Shown here in pieces: positions 1 to 13,370 of a DNA stretch of 64,000 nucleotides (position 1 is the first letter of the stretch; each line of letters begins with the position of its first letter). The position numbers and the translations under genes are program-made. The stretch covers positions 36,029,537 through 36,093,536 of the forward strand of contig NC_064440.1 of the NCBI RefSeq assembly GCF_023343835.1, read 5' to 3'. The notes beneath the pieces are model-generated. The model was not told the origin of the DNA. It saw only the letters and a program-made list of their open reading frames with translations, and did not search any database. The stretch comes from Lagopus muta (Eukaryota > Chordata > Aves > Galliformes > Phasianidae).

Positions 1-256
1 CACACCCTACTCGTGTCCCATCCTCCATCTCTAGACTAGCAGCTTCTGCAAATGCTAGGATTCTAAATGCAGTGATGAGTCACTTGGTGGCTTTGTGAAT
101 GGTACTGAGACCAAGGCAGCTGCCCAAAACCCTGCAAGCAGGATTTTGCCCTGCCTTGCAAGCATGCCCGCGTGTCAGTAGGACGTGTATTCCCAGCCAT
201 TCCTGTGAATCAGGCTTGCTCACAGGGCTTTCAGGCTCTCTGGTGTCTGCTTGCAG

Positions 257-2719
257 GGCAGTCAAGAATCTGAAATGGATAGCTGGGGGCACCCACACAG
301 GAGAAGCCCTGCAGTTCAGCAAGGAAAACCTGCTGCGGAGATTCACCTCCAACAATAACGTGGCCATCGTCATCACAGACGGGCGTTCAGACACGCTGCG
401 GGACCGCACCCCACTGACATCTCTGTGTGAGGTCACCCCGGTAAGGGCATGGTGGCACGGGGAGGCTGGCGGGGAGCAGCTATGGAATGGCCATCAGTCG
501 GACTGGTGCAGCATCCCCAGGGGTCTCCATCGTTTGCTTTGCAAGGCCAGAGCCCCAGGCACTGGAAGCTCTCTGGTGCAGTGGCAGGCAGTCAAGCGTA
601 TGAATGAATTAGGCACTGATGATACACTCTAACTTTTCTACAGGTGGTTTCCCTCGGAATAGGTGACATTTTCCGGAACTACCCAAACCCAGACCAACTG
701 AATGACATCGCTTGTTTAGGCACGCCACAGAGACAAGGACTGTCCATTCAGAGAGACAACTACGCCGAGCTCCTTGATGACTCCTTCTTGCAGAACATCA
801 CCTCGTACGTCTGCCGAGGTGAGTGAAAACCTTCTATAGGATCACCTGGGTCTGTGCAAGGGCCTGGCCCCAGGCTGTTAGCCCAGGTCTTACTCCTCAC
901 CCCGGGAAAGTTTCCAGAGCAGCACAGCTCTGGCTGGTGGCAATAAGGGCGATAGTAACGACTGTTAGCAGCCAAAGGGTGAGGGATACAAACTGCCCTC
1001 CACTCATAGTTCCAGCATGCTCTTAAACTGTGCTCAGGTATTGAGGGAAGAGAGCAATATGCACAGTTGTGTCAATGAGCAATGAGGATGTTTCATGTCT
1101 CAGAACATTCTGCAGCAGTACCTAGGTCCTAACCCACTGCAGGATATCTCTGTCCCCACAGTTTTCAAGCACATATTCTGTGCTCTCTGGTGCATGCTTA
1201 TAACTTTGCATGGCAACTTGTTTGAAGAGGCTACAACCAAAGTAAGCATTTGTCTCCAGTGCAGCTCTGTGGGAAGCTGTGCTACAGGAGAAGCAATTTT
1301 CCTGCATGAGTTGGTGATGCTACTCTTTTTAATTTTCTTAACAGAGAAGAAATGTCCAGACTATACCTGCCCAAGTGAGTACCTGCTCCTCTTGTCATAA
1401 TACACACGAAGGGGTTGTGGATGCTGTGGTGAGGGAAGTGGTAGTTGCTGTGTGTAGAGACATAGAGATAGAGATACCTCACAGCCGGGAGGCTCCTGAG
1501 CTCTGCTGTTGGGCTAGAGAAAGAGCAAACCTGGAATCTCTCATGTACACCCCAGGTCAAAGCACTTAGGGGACAGGAGCGAGAAAAGGCTGGACAGTGG
1601 TTTCTCTAATTCCTTAGGAGACTGTGCCAGATTTAGTCCATCTAGGCTTTAGATGAGACAAAAGACATTGGTTGTGCTGTGGGGGGAGGTCCAAGCACAT
1701 ACAAAAGTCAGCGCTGTGGCAGGATATCTGAGAAAAGTGGTTGGAAAGCAAGGAATTGAAACAGATCCATTTTGATGTCAGAAGAGTATACAGTCCTTAG
1801 GCTCATGGAAACAGGCCAACCTGGGAGATGTGGTGATTCCCCAGACAAAATGGGACAGTGTAAATCAAGGAAAACACCCACTGCAATAAGCAACAGGAGT
1901 CATAATCTAAAAAGAAAGAATGAAAGGGGAGGACACATGTAGGATAGCACTGGAGTAGGGGAAACCAAAGCAGCAAACACGCAAAGAGTGGGTATTTCTT
2001 AAGTCTAACAAAGCAGGCAGCGTGTGAGATAGCTGGTAAATTCACCAGCTTCCCATGGAAAGCAGGAGAAAAAAGCAGCATAACGAGCCCCGGTCTGTCC
2101 TCTTGCAGTCACCTTTGCCAACCCGGCAGACATCATGCTGTTGGTGGACAGTTCCACCAGCGTGGGCAGCAAGAACTTTGACACCACCAAGAGTTTTGTG
2201 AAGCGGCTTGCCGAGCGGTTCCTTGAGGCCAGCAAGCCAGCCGAGGACTCTGTGCGCGTCTCGGTGGTGCAGTACAGCGGCAGAAACCAGCAGAAGGTGG
2301 AAGTCCCGTTTCAGCGCAACTACACGGTCATCGCCAAAGCCGTTGACAACATGGAGTTCATGAACGAAGCCACAGATGTCAACGCCGCTCTGCAGTACAT
2401 CACGGGGCTGTACCAGCGGTCCTCTCGTGCTGGGGCTAAGAAGAAGGTGCTGGTGTTTTCTGATGGCAACTCGCAGGGGATCACCGCCAGGGCCATCGAG
2501 AGGACTGTGCAGGAAGTTCAGCAGGCTGGTATTGAGGTCTACGTGCTGGCGGTGGGCAGCCAAGTCAACGAGCCCAACGTCCGCGTCCTGGTAACGGGGA
2601 AGAGTGCAAACTATGACGTTGTCTACGGGGAGCGTCACCTGTTCCGTGTGCCTGACTATACTTCCCTGCTGCGTGGTGTCTTCTACCAAACTGTCTCCAG
2701 GAAGATAGCTGTTGACTGA
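257..2719 (+). CDS. COL6A1: Collagen alpha-1(VI) chain, 3' part (last four exons)
   Basis: This is the C-terminal 332 residues of the alpha1 chain of collagen VI, a secreted matrix protein. Exons read from splice sites are 257-440, 644-818, 1345-1374 and 2109-2719; every junction keeps one frame and the last exon ends in TGA. The first two exons finish the C1 von Willebrand factor A (VWA) domain ([18 protein letters not shown], then [10 protein letters not shown]). The 30-nt exon encodes the KKCPDYTCP linker. The last exon encodes the whole C2 VWA domain, with metal-site motif DSSTS and the family ending [15 protein letters not shown]. The gene enters from the left edge, and the helix, N1 domain and start are outside the window. 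COL6A2 follows about 20 kb downstream on the same strand, as at the mammalian locus. I recognise the alpha1 rather than alpha2 chain from the linker and the C2 end. Confidence 0.97.
2109..2719 (+). CDS. COL6A1: COL6A1 terminal coding exon: C2 VWA domain
   Basis: The exon opens after a pyrimidine-rich acceptor (tcttgcag) and completes a split Ile codon begun in the 30-nt exon. It encodes about 203 residues: a Rossmann-type VWA fold with MIDAS motif DSSTS near the start, VVQYSG in strand [12 protein letters not shown] in strand D and [13 protein letters not shown] in strand E. The chain ends in Val-Asp before TGA at 2717-2719. Collagen VI C2 domains help chains associate and are extracellular. 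The high GC content and long open frame agree with a single large terminal exon, as in the mammalian gene. Confidence 0.97.
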
Positions 2720-4130
2720 GCACCCAAGGGGGTTTCTACCAGGGCCGCTGCGGCTTCTCTTTCACCTAAAAATGAAAAACGACAAAAAAAAGAAAGAAAA
2801 TTAACAGTATTCTTGACCAACTTGAGGAACTTGCATCTATACAGAAAGCCATAGTGCGACAGCCTGTCTGTGCACAGTCTCCTTCCTTCTCCGCCTCCTT
2901 CTCCATCTGCATCTTTGCCCTCCTAGCCTTGGGCCTCCCACCCCTGCCCTGTGACTGCCTCTCACTAACTCCCTGCAGCAGGCAAACATAAGTACACCTA
3001 GCAGCAACCCTCCTGAACACCAAAAGCAACCTCATCTCTGGTTTTTGCCAAGAAAGAACCAGGATGAGGAATGTTGTACCACTAAGGACTTGCTCAGTCC
3101 CACAAGGTTGATTATATCCTTTTTAGATACAGGTTTTTTTTTTCTTCATTTGCCTCTTTCATTCATATGTCAGCTATGCACTTTCCCAGCTGACAGTGGT
3201 CCGAACCCAGTGCTGTGCTTCAGCATTTCAGTAAGTTTTGAGTGGGGATCACTGTCGTGGCTGGCAAGTTCGGTTCATGTCTCCCATGCTGGTGGGAAGA
3301 GATGGACTTATTATCTGATCCACCCATGCACTAGGCAGAGCTGAAAGCATCTGTGGCCTCCTGTGCAGTGCAATGGGCCACTGACTTCCCAGGGCTGGGT
3401 TGGAGGTGGGTGCTGACACCTCAGTGCTGACATTCCCATCCAGAGCAGGGGCTGGGTGCTGACCAAGGAAAGGTGGCCAACAGCCACTGGGGAGGGGGGA
3501 ACATGAGAAGAAGCTGCACTCCTTCACTAACCCATTTTGTGGTCCTACAGTGAAACCAGGAACCTCATAAGTAACCTGATGACTTGCCTTATGGTCCAAA
3601 TGCCATGCTGGAAAATCTCTCTGAGCCCAGTTAGAGGTTTTTTGTCGTCTTTTTTTTTGTTTGTTTTTAAAGTGTCAAGCTGTTTCCCAGTGAGCTCTCT
3701 GGGAGTATTGTTTCTATCAGACTATTAGACACCTAGGCCTACAAACTCTACTATCTATTGAATTAGGGCCTATTCCACAGCCCAGCCACGTCAAGACAAA
3801 GGCTGCCATTATCTGCCAGGGGCTTTGAATCACACCCTGCAGATATCAAAGGTGCTATCACTATGTGGGTTATGTGGGCCCTTGGTGTTTACACATTTGT
3901 TTCCAGGACCACACTGAAGATGTGGTTTGGCTGGGTGAGGTTTTGTTCAGCGCTTCCATTGGTGCTCTTGCTATGAATTCATGCGCTTCTGAGAAAGCAA
4001 CCGTGATTTCCAAGTATCACCGTCATCCCAAACTATTTTGTATCCAGAAGTTGCTTTTATTTTATGCCTGTATTTTACTAAAAGTTGTCCACTTCAGAAA
4101 TTCGTCAAATAAATTGTTTTCCACAACCTC
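2720..4130 (+). other. COL6A1: COL6A1 3' UTR
   Basis: Noncoding sequence runs from the COL6A1 stop to the first good polyadenylation signal, AATAAA at 4108-4113, which is followed by a T-rich stretch and a TG-containing segment. The resulting UTR is about 1.4 kb. A second AATAAA lies at about 5038-5046 (cctaataaagg) and could give a longer form. No other gene is seen inside. The end is inferred from the signal, not from transcript data. Confidence 0.7.
4108..4113 (+). terminator. Polyadenylation signal of COL6A1
   Basis: A canonical AATAAA lies about 1.39 kb past the COL6A1 stop, with T-rich sequence immediately after it. It is the first such hexamer after the stop codon. Confidence 0.65.
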
Positions 4131-5344
4131 GGCGGAAGCTTGTCTCTCTTGCGTGGCTGAGAAGTGAAACATGGAATAGTAGGATCTTGGGAGGACTTTG
4201 ACAGGACCTCTCACATCAAACTACGCAGTGCAAAGCAAGAGAGATGTCCTGCATTTACTTCATATATATGGCTATTGCTGAATGCTAGGGATTTGAGAAA
4301 TCCAGGGATTATTTGAATGTATGAATGAGTGTGTTTTAAACTGGTACAACCAGGCTTCTGCTTGCAATATTTTCCACTGTCTCACAGCACAGCTAGGTGC
4401 TGTTGTTTCCAGAAGACCAGCCCTCACTGGTGCAGAGAGATGGAGAACATCAGGTGAAGAAGTGAGTCGTGTTTGCTTTCTCCTTCTGTCCAGTGTCTGT
4501 CCTCAATGTGTCACTTCCTGGGCAGATGGGGACTCTGTTCTAGCGGCAGAGCTTGTGGTGGAGGTAGCAGAAAACACAGACGTTACCAGGCAGACTGCTC
4601 CCTAGGCATTTATGTTATAGATCAAGGCAGCTCTACAAGATGCCTGTCTTTGGGGATGGCTGCATATCCTGTGGGCTTGCTGTGACATTTCACTTTGCAT
4701 GCATCCAACATCAGTCAATCCCCAGGCGCTGTTCCCCATCTGTAACATCTATCGTGTTTCTGTGAAGGAGAAGCACCTCCCTGCTCCTCCCCTCATCTCA
4801 TGTTCTCCTTGTAGCTGTGCTCTCTTTTGGCCAAGCATCTCAGCTGAGTTGAGAGAGCAGGCTGGCAGTGCTGGGGACACCTCACTCACAGCTGGAAACT
4901 GAGGAGCACCTCTGAAGAGGCTCCAGAAGTGGTTTAATTTTGCATGGCATCCTCCTTCCAGGGGCGCTTCTAAAAGATGTCCTTGTGTCCTCTCCACAGA
5001 ACCCTAGGAAAAAACCTTCATGCCTTTATTAGTCTGTGCCTAATAAAGGCCACTATTGTTGCAGCCAAGAAGAACTTCTTAAGGACCTGCATGATTCATT
5101 GGTGAAGGAGGGGAGCAGGGCAGAAACCACAGGATTACCCAACCGCCACCAGCACTGAGCTTCCATGGTGGGGTGGGCAGGGCAGAGGGGTGGGCAGGAG
5201 CCAGTTCTACTATTCCTGCTGGGCGACAAGAAGCAGGAGTGGAGCTGGAAGCTGGAAAAGATCTTACCCCCCCCAGGCTCCCTCCCTGCACTAATGGAAA
5301 CCACGTGCCCCCTGCCTCCAGCCACCCAGCAGGCTGCAGACAAT

Positions 5345-5410
5345 GGGGAATGGGACAGGGGGGATAAGGGAGACTATGGGGAAGGGGACAGGGGGGATAA
5401 AGGAGACTTT
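5345..5410. repeat. Two-unit 33-bp G-rich tandem repeat
   Basis: Two adjacent 33-bp units (5345-5377 and 5378-5410) both read as variants of ggggaa-gggacagggggg-ataaggagac and differ at a few positions. It is a small local duplication in intergenic DNA. Confidence 0.8.
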
Positions 5411-7989
5411 GTGCCGCCTCTGCCCCTTGGAACATCTGAAAGACAGGAATGCAAAAGACACCTAGGAAAACATGGGGGGAATGCACTCTTTCCTTGGGCT
5501 GGTTGACAACAATTTGATTGCTTTCAGCTGAAAAACAAAGGGTGGCAGGAGGGATTTTTCCTGCCTCCATGAGCTTTTTTTCCCTCCTCAACCATGCCCT
5601 GGCTTCTCCCCTTTTATTTGAAGCGGATGAACATCCCAAACCAGCAAACATTGGCAGTTTCCATTTCCAAGCCTCAGTTTTGAAGCATTTGTCAACTTTC
5701 CCATGGGAAAAAATTGAACGTTCTCTGTAAGCTGCCATTTGCCCAGAAGCAGCACCATTTTAAAAAGGACTGGATGGAATGGGATAACTTTCCCAGAAAG
5801 CAGGGACCAGCAGCAGCTTCCCAGCAGTACCAATACACAGCGTTGATGTGCATTGCCTTGTCTCTCCCCAAGCTTGTGTGCTGTCCAGATGGGATTGCAG
5901 GAATCCTTGTCAAGCATTTGAGTCTAAGTTGGCCTCTGTGTGCTAGACCCATTTTGTCTTCCATTTCTGTTTCTATTTACTCCCATTCTTTCAGTCTCAA
6001 TTTTTATGCTTCCATTACAGGGAAGGTCAAAAATGCTTCTGCCTGCAGGCCTGCTCTGTTAAACTTTGATGTTCTCCAGATGTTCAGCAAGGGATTTATG
6101 TAACTATGACAGAATTTGGGCCATATTTCTGTGTTTTCCTCTGAGTAAACTCTCTTCATTTGAGACAATGCTTATTCACAGCCCTTCACAGGATGATGAT
6201 GTCTTGAGGAGGGGGACATCACTGAGGCTGCTTTATCAGTCTGTTGAGATTCCTGATACAAACCCTACAAGCAACAAACAAAAATAACAGCAGCACAACA
6301 GACGGGGGCAGCTCCAGGCACTGTCCTGGATGGCACAGGAATGCTGGAGACCACAGGACCATGGTGGTGATGTACCACCAACAGTTTCCTGGTCCATAGG
6401 AAACCTTGACTGACATGGAGCCCCTGTGGAGGGAGCGGGCACCAGTGCTGGGGTGCTGGGGCTACGAAGTGAGGTGAGAGAACAGAGGAGGGATGGAGAC
6501 TTGGTGGGATCAGAGCCCAAGCCATGATGAGAGGAAGGAGTAAGCAGGCAGAGGTTGGAAATGTGTTACTTCTGGTAATGACTAAAGGACCCTCTTGCTT
6601 TACAAAGAGGACTTGAAGTCTGTGCAACTATCTGCACAAGAGCTATACTGCTGTTGCTGACAGCGCTTGTGAAAGATCCTTCTTCTACCTGGGCTCAGCT
6701 CTTTCCTTGCTGTTGGTGGTTTGCTGTCATTTCACAGGCCTGTCAGGGTAACTCGTCCCACAGCTTCAAACCCTGAAGCTCAGACAAATTGCTGTTGATG
6801 ACGTTGGTGCAAGACACCAAGCTGTATCACAATGAATATTTGGTCTAGGATAATTTTGAATAGCATATTCAATATTACTTTTTCCTCTGCCTGTGAAGTG
6901 TGTAGGGAGCAGAGGAGCTGGCCTCTAGCAAAATAAGTGAATGCTCAAATGCCTTTTTCTTATCCTGTGGTTTGGGGTTTGTTTTAACTATATTATTCCC
7001 AAATGTGTTTTAGCTTAAGTTTTACTTTGTTTTGCACGGTTCTCTGCCTTTTAAGCTTGTGGGCAAATAGCAGTGGAAAGACTGTAACCCATTATGAAAT
7101 ATGGGGTTACACACAAAAGCATTTCTGAGCAAACTCAAGACTGTGCAGGAGCATAACCCCACCACACACACTCTTTCAACACTGCAGATCTTCAGGTAAA
7201 GGACATCAGAAGCTGGTGGCTCCCCATAACAATGCATAGGATCCAGGCGCAGCTCATGGTACAGCTCTGAGAGATGTGCATATCACAGTTTTACTTATTG
7301 CCATCAAAAACTAAGTCATCTGGATTCTAAGTATCTGTAACTGGATGGAATTAGTTGCTGGTTTGCGTTCTGGTTAGGCTGAAAGGCATTAATTAGACCA
7401 ACAGTACATTTTTGGACACACTCTTCATAGTGTCTTACACGGTAGCATGCTCTGCCATGGTGTTTCCTCTCAAAATATGACCTCAATGTCTGCCAGGAAA
7501 GCTGAGTCCGCACTGTCTGCTTTCCCTACTTTCTTGCAGAAGGAATACGCTGCCTAATTCCTGCATCCCTCCCAGGAGTCGGGGGGCAAATCTCTTGGGA
7601 CCTGAGGCAGTGAAAAACTCTGGAAGGCACGTGGAAAAAGGGAAGCTGCAGCCAAGCGGCTCAGCAGTTGCCTCTCCAAGAAGCTAAGGGCGGACTCCAA
7701 GGGCTGTTGATACACCTCCAAAGAGAGTAATTGTTGCTGTTCATTTTCTATTCCATTGTTGTTCCTCTTCATTTAAACACTTTCTTACCCATGTGACTCT
7801 TAGGGTGTGAGGAAAATCGGTTCACAAGCTGAAGGCTGGCAAAAGGAGTCATTAAGACAATCAAAACAGTTCTGGAGAAACTTGAGCCTCTGTAAGTAGG
7901 CTTTTCAGTCTGCCTAGTGACAGCTGTTCTTGCTTGCAATTTGGTGTGCAACTGCACATCTTCATCTAACTGCTAACCCTGATCTGGCA

Positions 7990-8090
7990 GGGGGAAACCA
8001 GCCCACAGTAGGGCGTTGGAAATGGGTGGTCTTTAAGGTTCCTTCCAATCCAAGCCATTCTGAGATTCTATGATTCCATGATTCTATGGA
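7990..8090 (+). mobile_element. CR1 LINE 3' end fragment
   Basis: The typical bird CR1 3' tail is present: a 'ctttaaggttccttccaatccaagccattctg' core followed by repeats of attctatg/attccatg. The element is 5'-truncated, as most CR1 copies are. Confidence 0.85.
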
Positions 8091-10079
8091 GGTCCTTGGT
8101 TCCGCTAAGAGATGCCACGAACCTGAGGTGTCACAGGGACAAGTTCTTTAAATTTTGACTCCAAGCCAGTCCAGCCCCTGGAAGGCCCATCCTCACTGCA
8201 GGGACAGCCAGGGCCATATGGAAACTAGAGAGGTGCTCACAGGGGAGGTCTGTGCACGTTGACCTTCAGGTCAAGGGGCAGCCAGCCAGTCTGCCCCTCA
8301 CATGGGAGCTGCTGAGAGAGACTCCTGGAGACCTAAGAGCCTTCAAACCTTCTGTAAAGCACACCGAGACCACTACGCGGTCTTTTCAGTGGAGGCTGAA
8401 ATACACGGCTCAACTCATCCACATGAAATGTCTGCTGGCCTACCATCTCAGCAGAGCATTGCTCCTCATCCCATCCATCACAGGAAACACTGTTCGTCTT
8501 TGTCCTTCATCCCTCTGGAAATGTTGGAGTTTAACACGCAAGCCATTGAATCAAATGCAAAACACAGCTGGGGAATCTCTTCTTGATAGTAGTGTATTAA
8601 AAGGGAAAAAGAAGGAAATAGCAGAAGCTGGAGGCAATGCAGACACATTCTACCCCTGTTATGCATCTGGAGAGATTTTTTGTTCTTTTCTGGACAAAGA
8701 CAATTTTTCGTTACAGCACTTGTCCTGAGTGAGTCCAGAAGTCTTGGAAGACAAACGATTTCTTGAAGTTGATGAGTTAATGCATATTTAGGGTAGAGGA
8801 GTTCTTCATTTTACAGTTCTTCATCTGTAATACAGGCACAGACTGTTCTGCCCTCCAACCATGTACTGGAGCCAAGAAACCTGCTTTGGACACTCCTTTG
8901 GATTAGCATCAAAATTGAAATGCAGCTGAGTCTCTTTTTTTGGTACAGCAGAAGTCCTGTGCAGTCATCTAGCTGCTTTACTATTTTATGGCCCCTCTCT
9001 CTGATAGAGCAGGACTTCTGGGTCAATTCAGCATACTCTACTCTGGAATTCACCTGAAATCATGACTCCTGCAAGCTTCTCCATCCTCTGGAACATGACG
9101 CAGGCACTCACATGAAGGTGTCTCCTTATGCCAGACACCAGCCTTAGAGACTTCTTCCTGCTCAGCCAAACATGTTTTCTGTCTGTCCCGTTGCTGGGAT
9201 GCTGTGATGGTCAGGTTGGTGAGGTGATGCCAGGAAGAGATGAGAGAGAAAAGAAACAAAGTTTTCAACCCGCAGGAAATTCCAACATATTGACATACAT
9301 TTTTTGTCTTGGGCTGGCACAAAGAGTCACAGTCCTGAATTAGTCCTACGCAATGAAGCTGTCCCAAAAAGAATCAAAATCAAAGATTTTACATCAAGTC
9401 CTTTCCCCAGGAACAGGTTCTCCAAGAGTGTGAACAACACAGACTTTAACTAGTATAAGATGAAGTGGTGCAGGTGGTGATGACAGTTTGAACTGACTAT
9501 TATAATGAGCAGAAAACGAAGGTCCCTCATCTTTCCAAACACACCAGATGCACACAATGAAGAAGCCTCCCAGTATCTGCAAGGAACCAAAGGAAGTTTT
9601 CTAGAAGGGAAAAATGCGAAATTTCTAGGACCATTTTTCCTACACCATCGTACGACTTGACCACACAGAGCATCCATTGTAGCAGTCGTAGTAGAGACAT
9701 GGGCTTATGGGTTTGTCTAAAAACTTGATAATTTTCAGTTGAATGGCCAAATAACAGCTAGTTAGGTAGCTGGTAAGGAGACTGATGGTGGCAGGATTTC
9801 CTTCCTCTTTGCTGCTGGGGCTGTTTCCATGTGTTGCTGAGAGTCTGCATGGCCAAATTTTTTTCTGTGGTCAGCCCATGGGTTAATTACATGCCAGTCT
9901 CACCTCTGTGCTGGGAAAGAACAAGGAGCAGATACCTCTGGAAGTTGTGCAATAGCACAGGACAGACAGAGAGGTGATATGGCAGAAACTCACAACATCC
10001 TTCTCTCCAAATTGGAAAGACGTGGATCTGACATCTGGAGTGTTTGATGGGTGAGGAACTGGTTGCATGCTTGTACCCA

Positions 10080-10480
10080 GAGAGTGGTGGTCAATGGCTC
10101 AGTGTCTGCTGGGAGATTAGTGATGAGTGGTGTCCCTCAGGATCAGTGCTGTAACCGATGCTCTTCATCAGTGACACTGACAGTGGGGCTGAGTGCACCC
10201 TCAGCAACTTTGTTGATGACACCACGCTGTGGGGTGCAGCTTAAAGAGGGCAGATTTAGCAAAAAGTCTTTTACCATGTGAGTGGTGAGGCACTGGCATG
10301 GGTTGCCCAGAGATGTGGTGAATGCCCCATCCCTGGAGACTTTCAAAGCCAGGCTGGACCAAGCTCTGGGCAACCTGATCTAGATGTGCGCTGTTCCCTG
10401 TTCATTGCAGGGGAGTTGAACTAGATGACCTTTAGATGTCCCTACCAACTCGACCCACTCTAGGATTCTATGATTCTATT
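10080..10480 (+). mobile_element. CR1 LINE 3' fragment (about 400 bp)
   Basis: A decayed piece of the CR1 reverse-transcriptase ORF end (gtccctcaggatcagtgctg; tttgttgatgacaccac) is followed by the 3' UTR (gggttgcccagagatgtggt; gccaggctggaccaagct) and the attctatgattctat tail. An internal deletion separates the ORF part from the UTR part. Confidence 0.9.
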
Positions 10481-13095
10481 ACTTATTTCTGTCACATCTA
10501 TTACAAAAAAAAATGAGCCCAGGGTTGCTTGTCAGTCAGTTCCATCACACCCTGGCTGCATCCACAGCCTTGTGGACAGGGGAAGGACAAAGCCTTTCCA
10601 AGCCCCTTTGTAGTGACTCAGTCACCCAAACTAGACTTCTGGCAAGGAAAGATGAGAACCTTCAGACATTTGTTTTGAATCGTTGTCTTAGAGACTAGTG
10701 TGGGACTGAAGCACAAGATGTCTTTATACAGCCAGCTTTGAGATAATTAACTGGCCCAAACAAGCCATAGGAGGCAGTTCCTAGTTTACACGTGGATCAG
10801 TAGACTGTGCTCAGTTATCCATCATCAATAGCAAGTTTTTGATAGCCAACATCAAACCATTTTCTATGCTGAAAGTTGAACATTGAGCTGGCATCCTGGA
10901 GAATACAAGGAGTGTTCCCACTCACAGGGGATAAGGCCAGCAGGTCCTCGACAAGAGCAAATAAATAGTGTCTTTCCACAGAACTGAGCTGAAGAGGAAG
11001 GATGTTCTGCCAGACCACACAGTTGTGTGCACAGGAATGCGCCTGCATCACACAGATGTGCAGTGACACAGATGTGCGCCCTGCTTGGGGTGATCTCAGG
11101 GTCATCCCTGCTGCTGCCACTGTTCTTCCTTTGCCTGAGGTTGTTACCTGTTGTTTGCTAGGTTGACAGTTGCTGGAAGCTGTCACTCTTGTTAATTCCT
11201 CCTGCCCTATACATGTGGGTAATGTCTCTTTGGTGTTTTTTCAGCTTTCCAGAAAAAAAAGCTTTGCCTATGATATGGCTGGGGGGTTAAATCCTACTGG
11301 GACCTCAAACCCCAGGTGCTGATGTAAACCAGAAAGGGTTTTCTGTGATGGCACATACACATCTGTTGCAGTCAAACCGAACCAAACCTCTCTTAAATCA
11401 GACCTCAGATGCTCTGTTCTGCACTGTGTGCGGAGGTCAGCCAGCAATTTCAAGATCCAGCTTGCAACAGATGTTGCAGGAAAGAGAGGAGCCTTCACCA
11501 CCCTTTGCCTGTGCTGCCCGAGCACTGGGACAACAGATGGGCAGACTGAAGACAGGGTGGGTATGGAGCACCCCATTTTCTGCAAGGAGGGCCTTCTGCA
11601 TGGCACAGAGCTGTTGCAACAGACCCAAAGTTTGCTCCTAAGGTTTCCTCTTGTCTCCCTTTACTTCTGATACAACAATCAGATCCAGTACCATCCAAGT
11701 GGCATTTTTCATGGCTTAGGAGAAAGCAAAGGGTGCAATAATAAGCATGCCATGTGAGCACCTAGAACACAGTTCCTTACTGCTCCAAAAGCCTGGAGAA
11801 ACAGCATTTCTGTTAGGTCCTGGCTGCTGTTTGTCTCCTGGCTCAGTTCTAGTCAGCAGTTCACATCATAAACACGGATATTAACTCAAAGTGCTTGTCT
11901 ATAGCTTCTGAAATCCCCACAAATCCCTCTCTTTCTCTAAAGAATCCAAGCCCTCAGCAGCCTCCAAACACTGACTGCTGCCTCTGCGTCACACATATTT
12001 CTGCATAAATAGGAGATTAAGCCCAGAGTGTTTCTGAGGATTTGGGGTTTGTGATAGTATCTCTGGTGATAAAATTATCCCTGCACATAAAATTATGCCT
12101 CGTTCAACATGTGTGAGAGCTTAAAACTATTGCACGTGATATTTTCCATGGGATCTGAAGCACTTGAGATTTTTCAAAGGCAACTTGTAACAGCAGCGTG
12201 TTGCTCTGCTGATTCTCTGGGGCACGCAGGCCTGGATACAGATGAGGCCAACAGCATCAGGCTGCAGCTTTTCTGGGCACATACTTACCCAGGCGCAGCC
12301 CTGGCTGCCTCCCATCTGGCTCTCTGCTGCTCCTTTGAAAAGTGTGTCAGAAGGGGTCTGGCGCAGGGAAATGAGAGCATGTGGTGGATCACTGCACTGA
12401 GACCCAGCACAGCCTGGTAGGGCAGCCCAGCGTCGTCCCCAGGTCCTGCTGACAGCATCACACTGCAGAGCCTGTGTGCTTCGCCAAACGCTCTGTGCTC
12501 AACGTGCAGCACGTGGCCTACATGCACCTCCTTCCCTCTGCCCTGTCAGTGCTACACAGCCCAAGAACACTGAATATGATTTCACAACAAAATGACTAGC
12601 TTCTCCCTTGAGCCATTCAGCTGAGAATTAACAGCACTGGGCTGGCTTGTGCTGGTGCTGGTTTCACTGACCTTGGCCTCATGGGCAGAAGCCACCACAC
12701 AAAGCAACGTGAGAGCAGGAAGGGCTCACACAGCTTTTCTGTGCAGCACCCATGGGTGTCACGAGTCCCTTCCCATGGCTACCTGCAGTACAGGGCTGCG
12801 TGCAGCAATGGGAGCACTGCTTGGAAGACACAGTGAGCTTGTGAGAGCTGTGTTAGCCCATGGAGAGTCCCTGCGGTTTCCAGTTTCAGTCCATGTCTCA
12901 CGATCCAACCCACGCTGTCCCCTTTGCTATGCAAGCCCGTGGTCTGGCCAGCTCATTTTCAGGCATTCAGGGAACTTGATGCTGTCCAATTCACATTGAG
13001 CCGCTCCTCTCTGCACTGTCATGGAGGGATTTGGGATTTCCTGACAATTCAGGTTCCCAAAACATTTCGCATCTGCCGGGTCTGGCTCATGAATC

Positions 13096-13370
13096 ATCAA
13101 ATCAGAGAATCATTCAGGTGGAAAAGATTTCTCAGATCACCAAGTCCAACCACCAACCCACCCCACCATGCCCACTGACCACATCCCTCAAGTGCCACAT
13201 CTCCATGGTTCTTGAGCACACCCAGGGATAATGACTCCCCCACCTTCCTGGGCAGCCTGTGCCACGGCATCACTCCTCTTTCTGAGACGAAATTATTCCT
13301 AATATAGAAACTGAGAGCACCTGGTGCAACTTAAGGCCATTACTTCTCGTCCTTGCATGTAGCAAGACAT
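13096..13370 (-). mobile_element. CR1 LINE 3' fragment, reverse orientation
   Basis: On the - strand this reads as a CR1 3' region. The + strand starts with 'aatcattcaggtggaaaagat' and 'caagtccaaccaccaaccca', and runs into 'cttcctgggcagcctgtgcca'. It belongs to a different subfamily from the copy at 10080. Confidence 0.85.

Noticed and set aside
5079-5738. A 219-codon open frame on the - strand between the collagen genes
   Set aside because: It overlaps a G-rich tandem repeat (giving low-complexity Pro/Tyr stretches), has no domain and has no plausible promoter or polyadenylation signal in phase with it.
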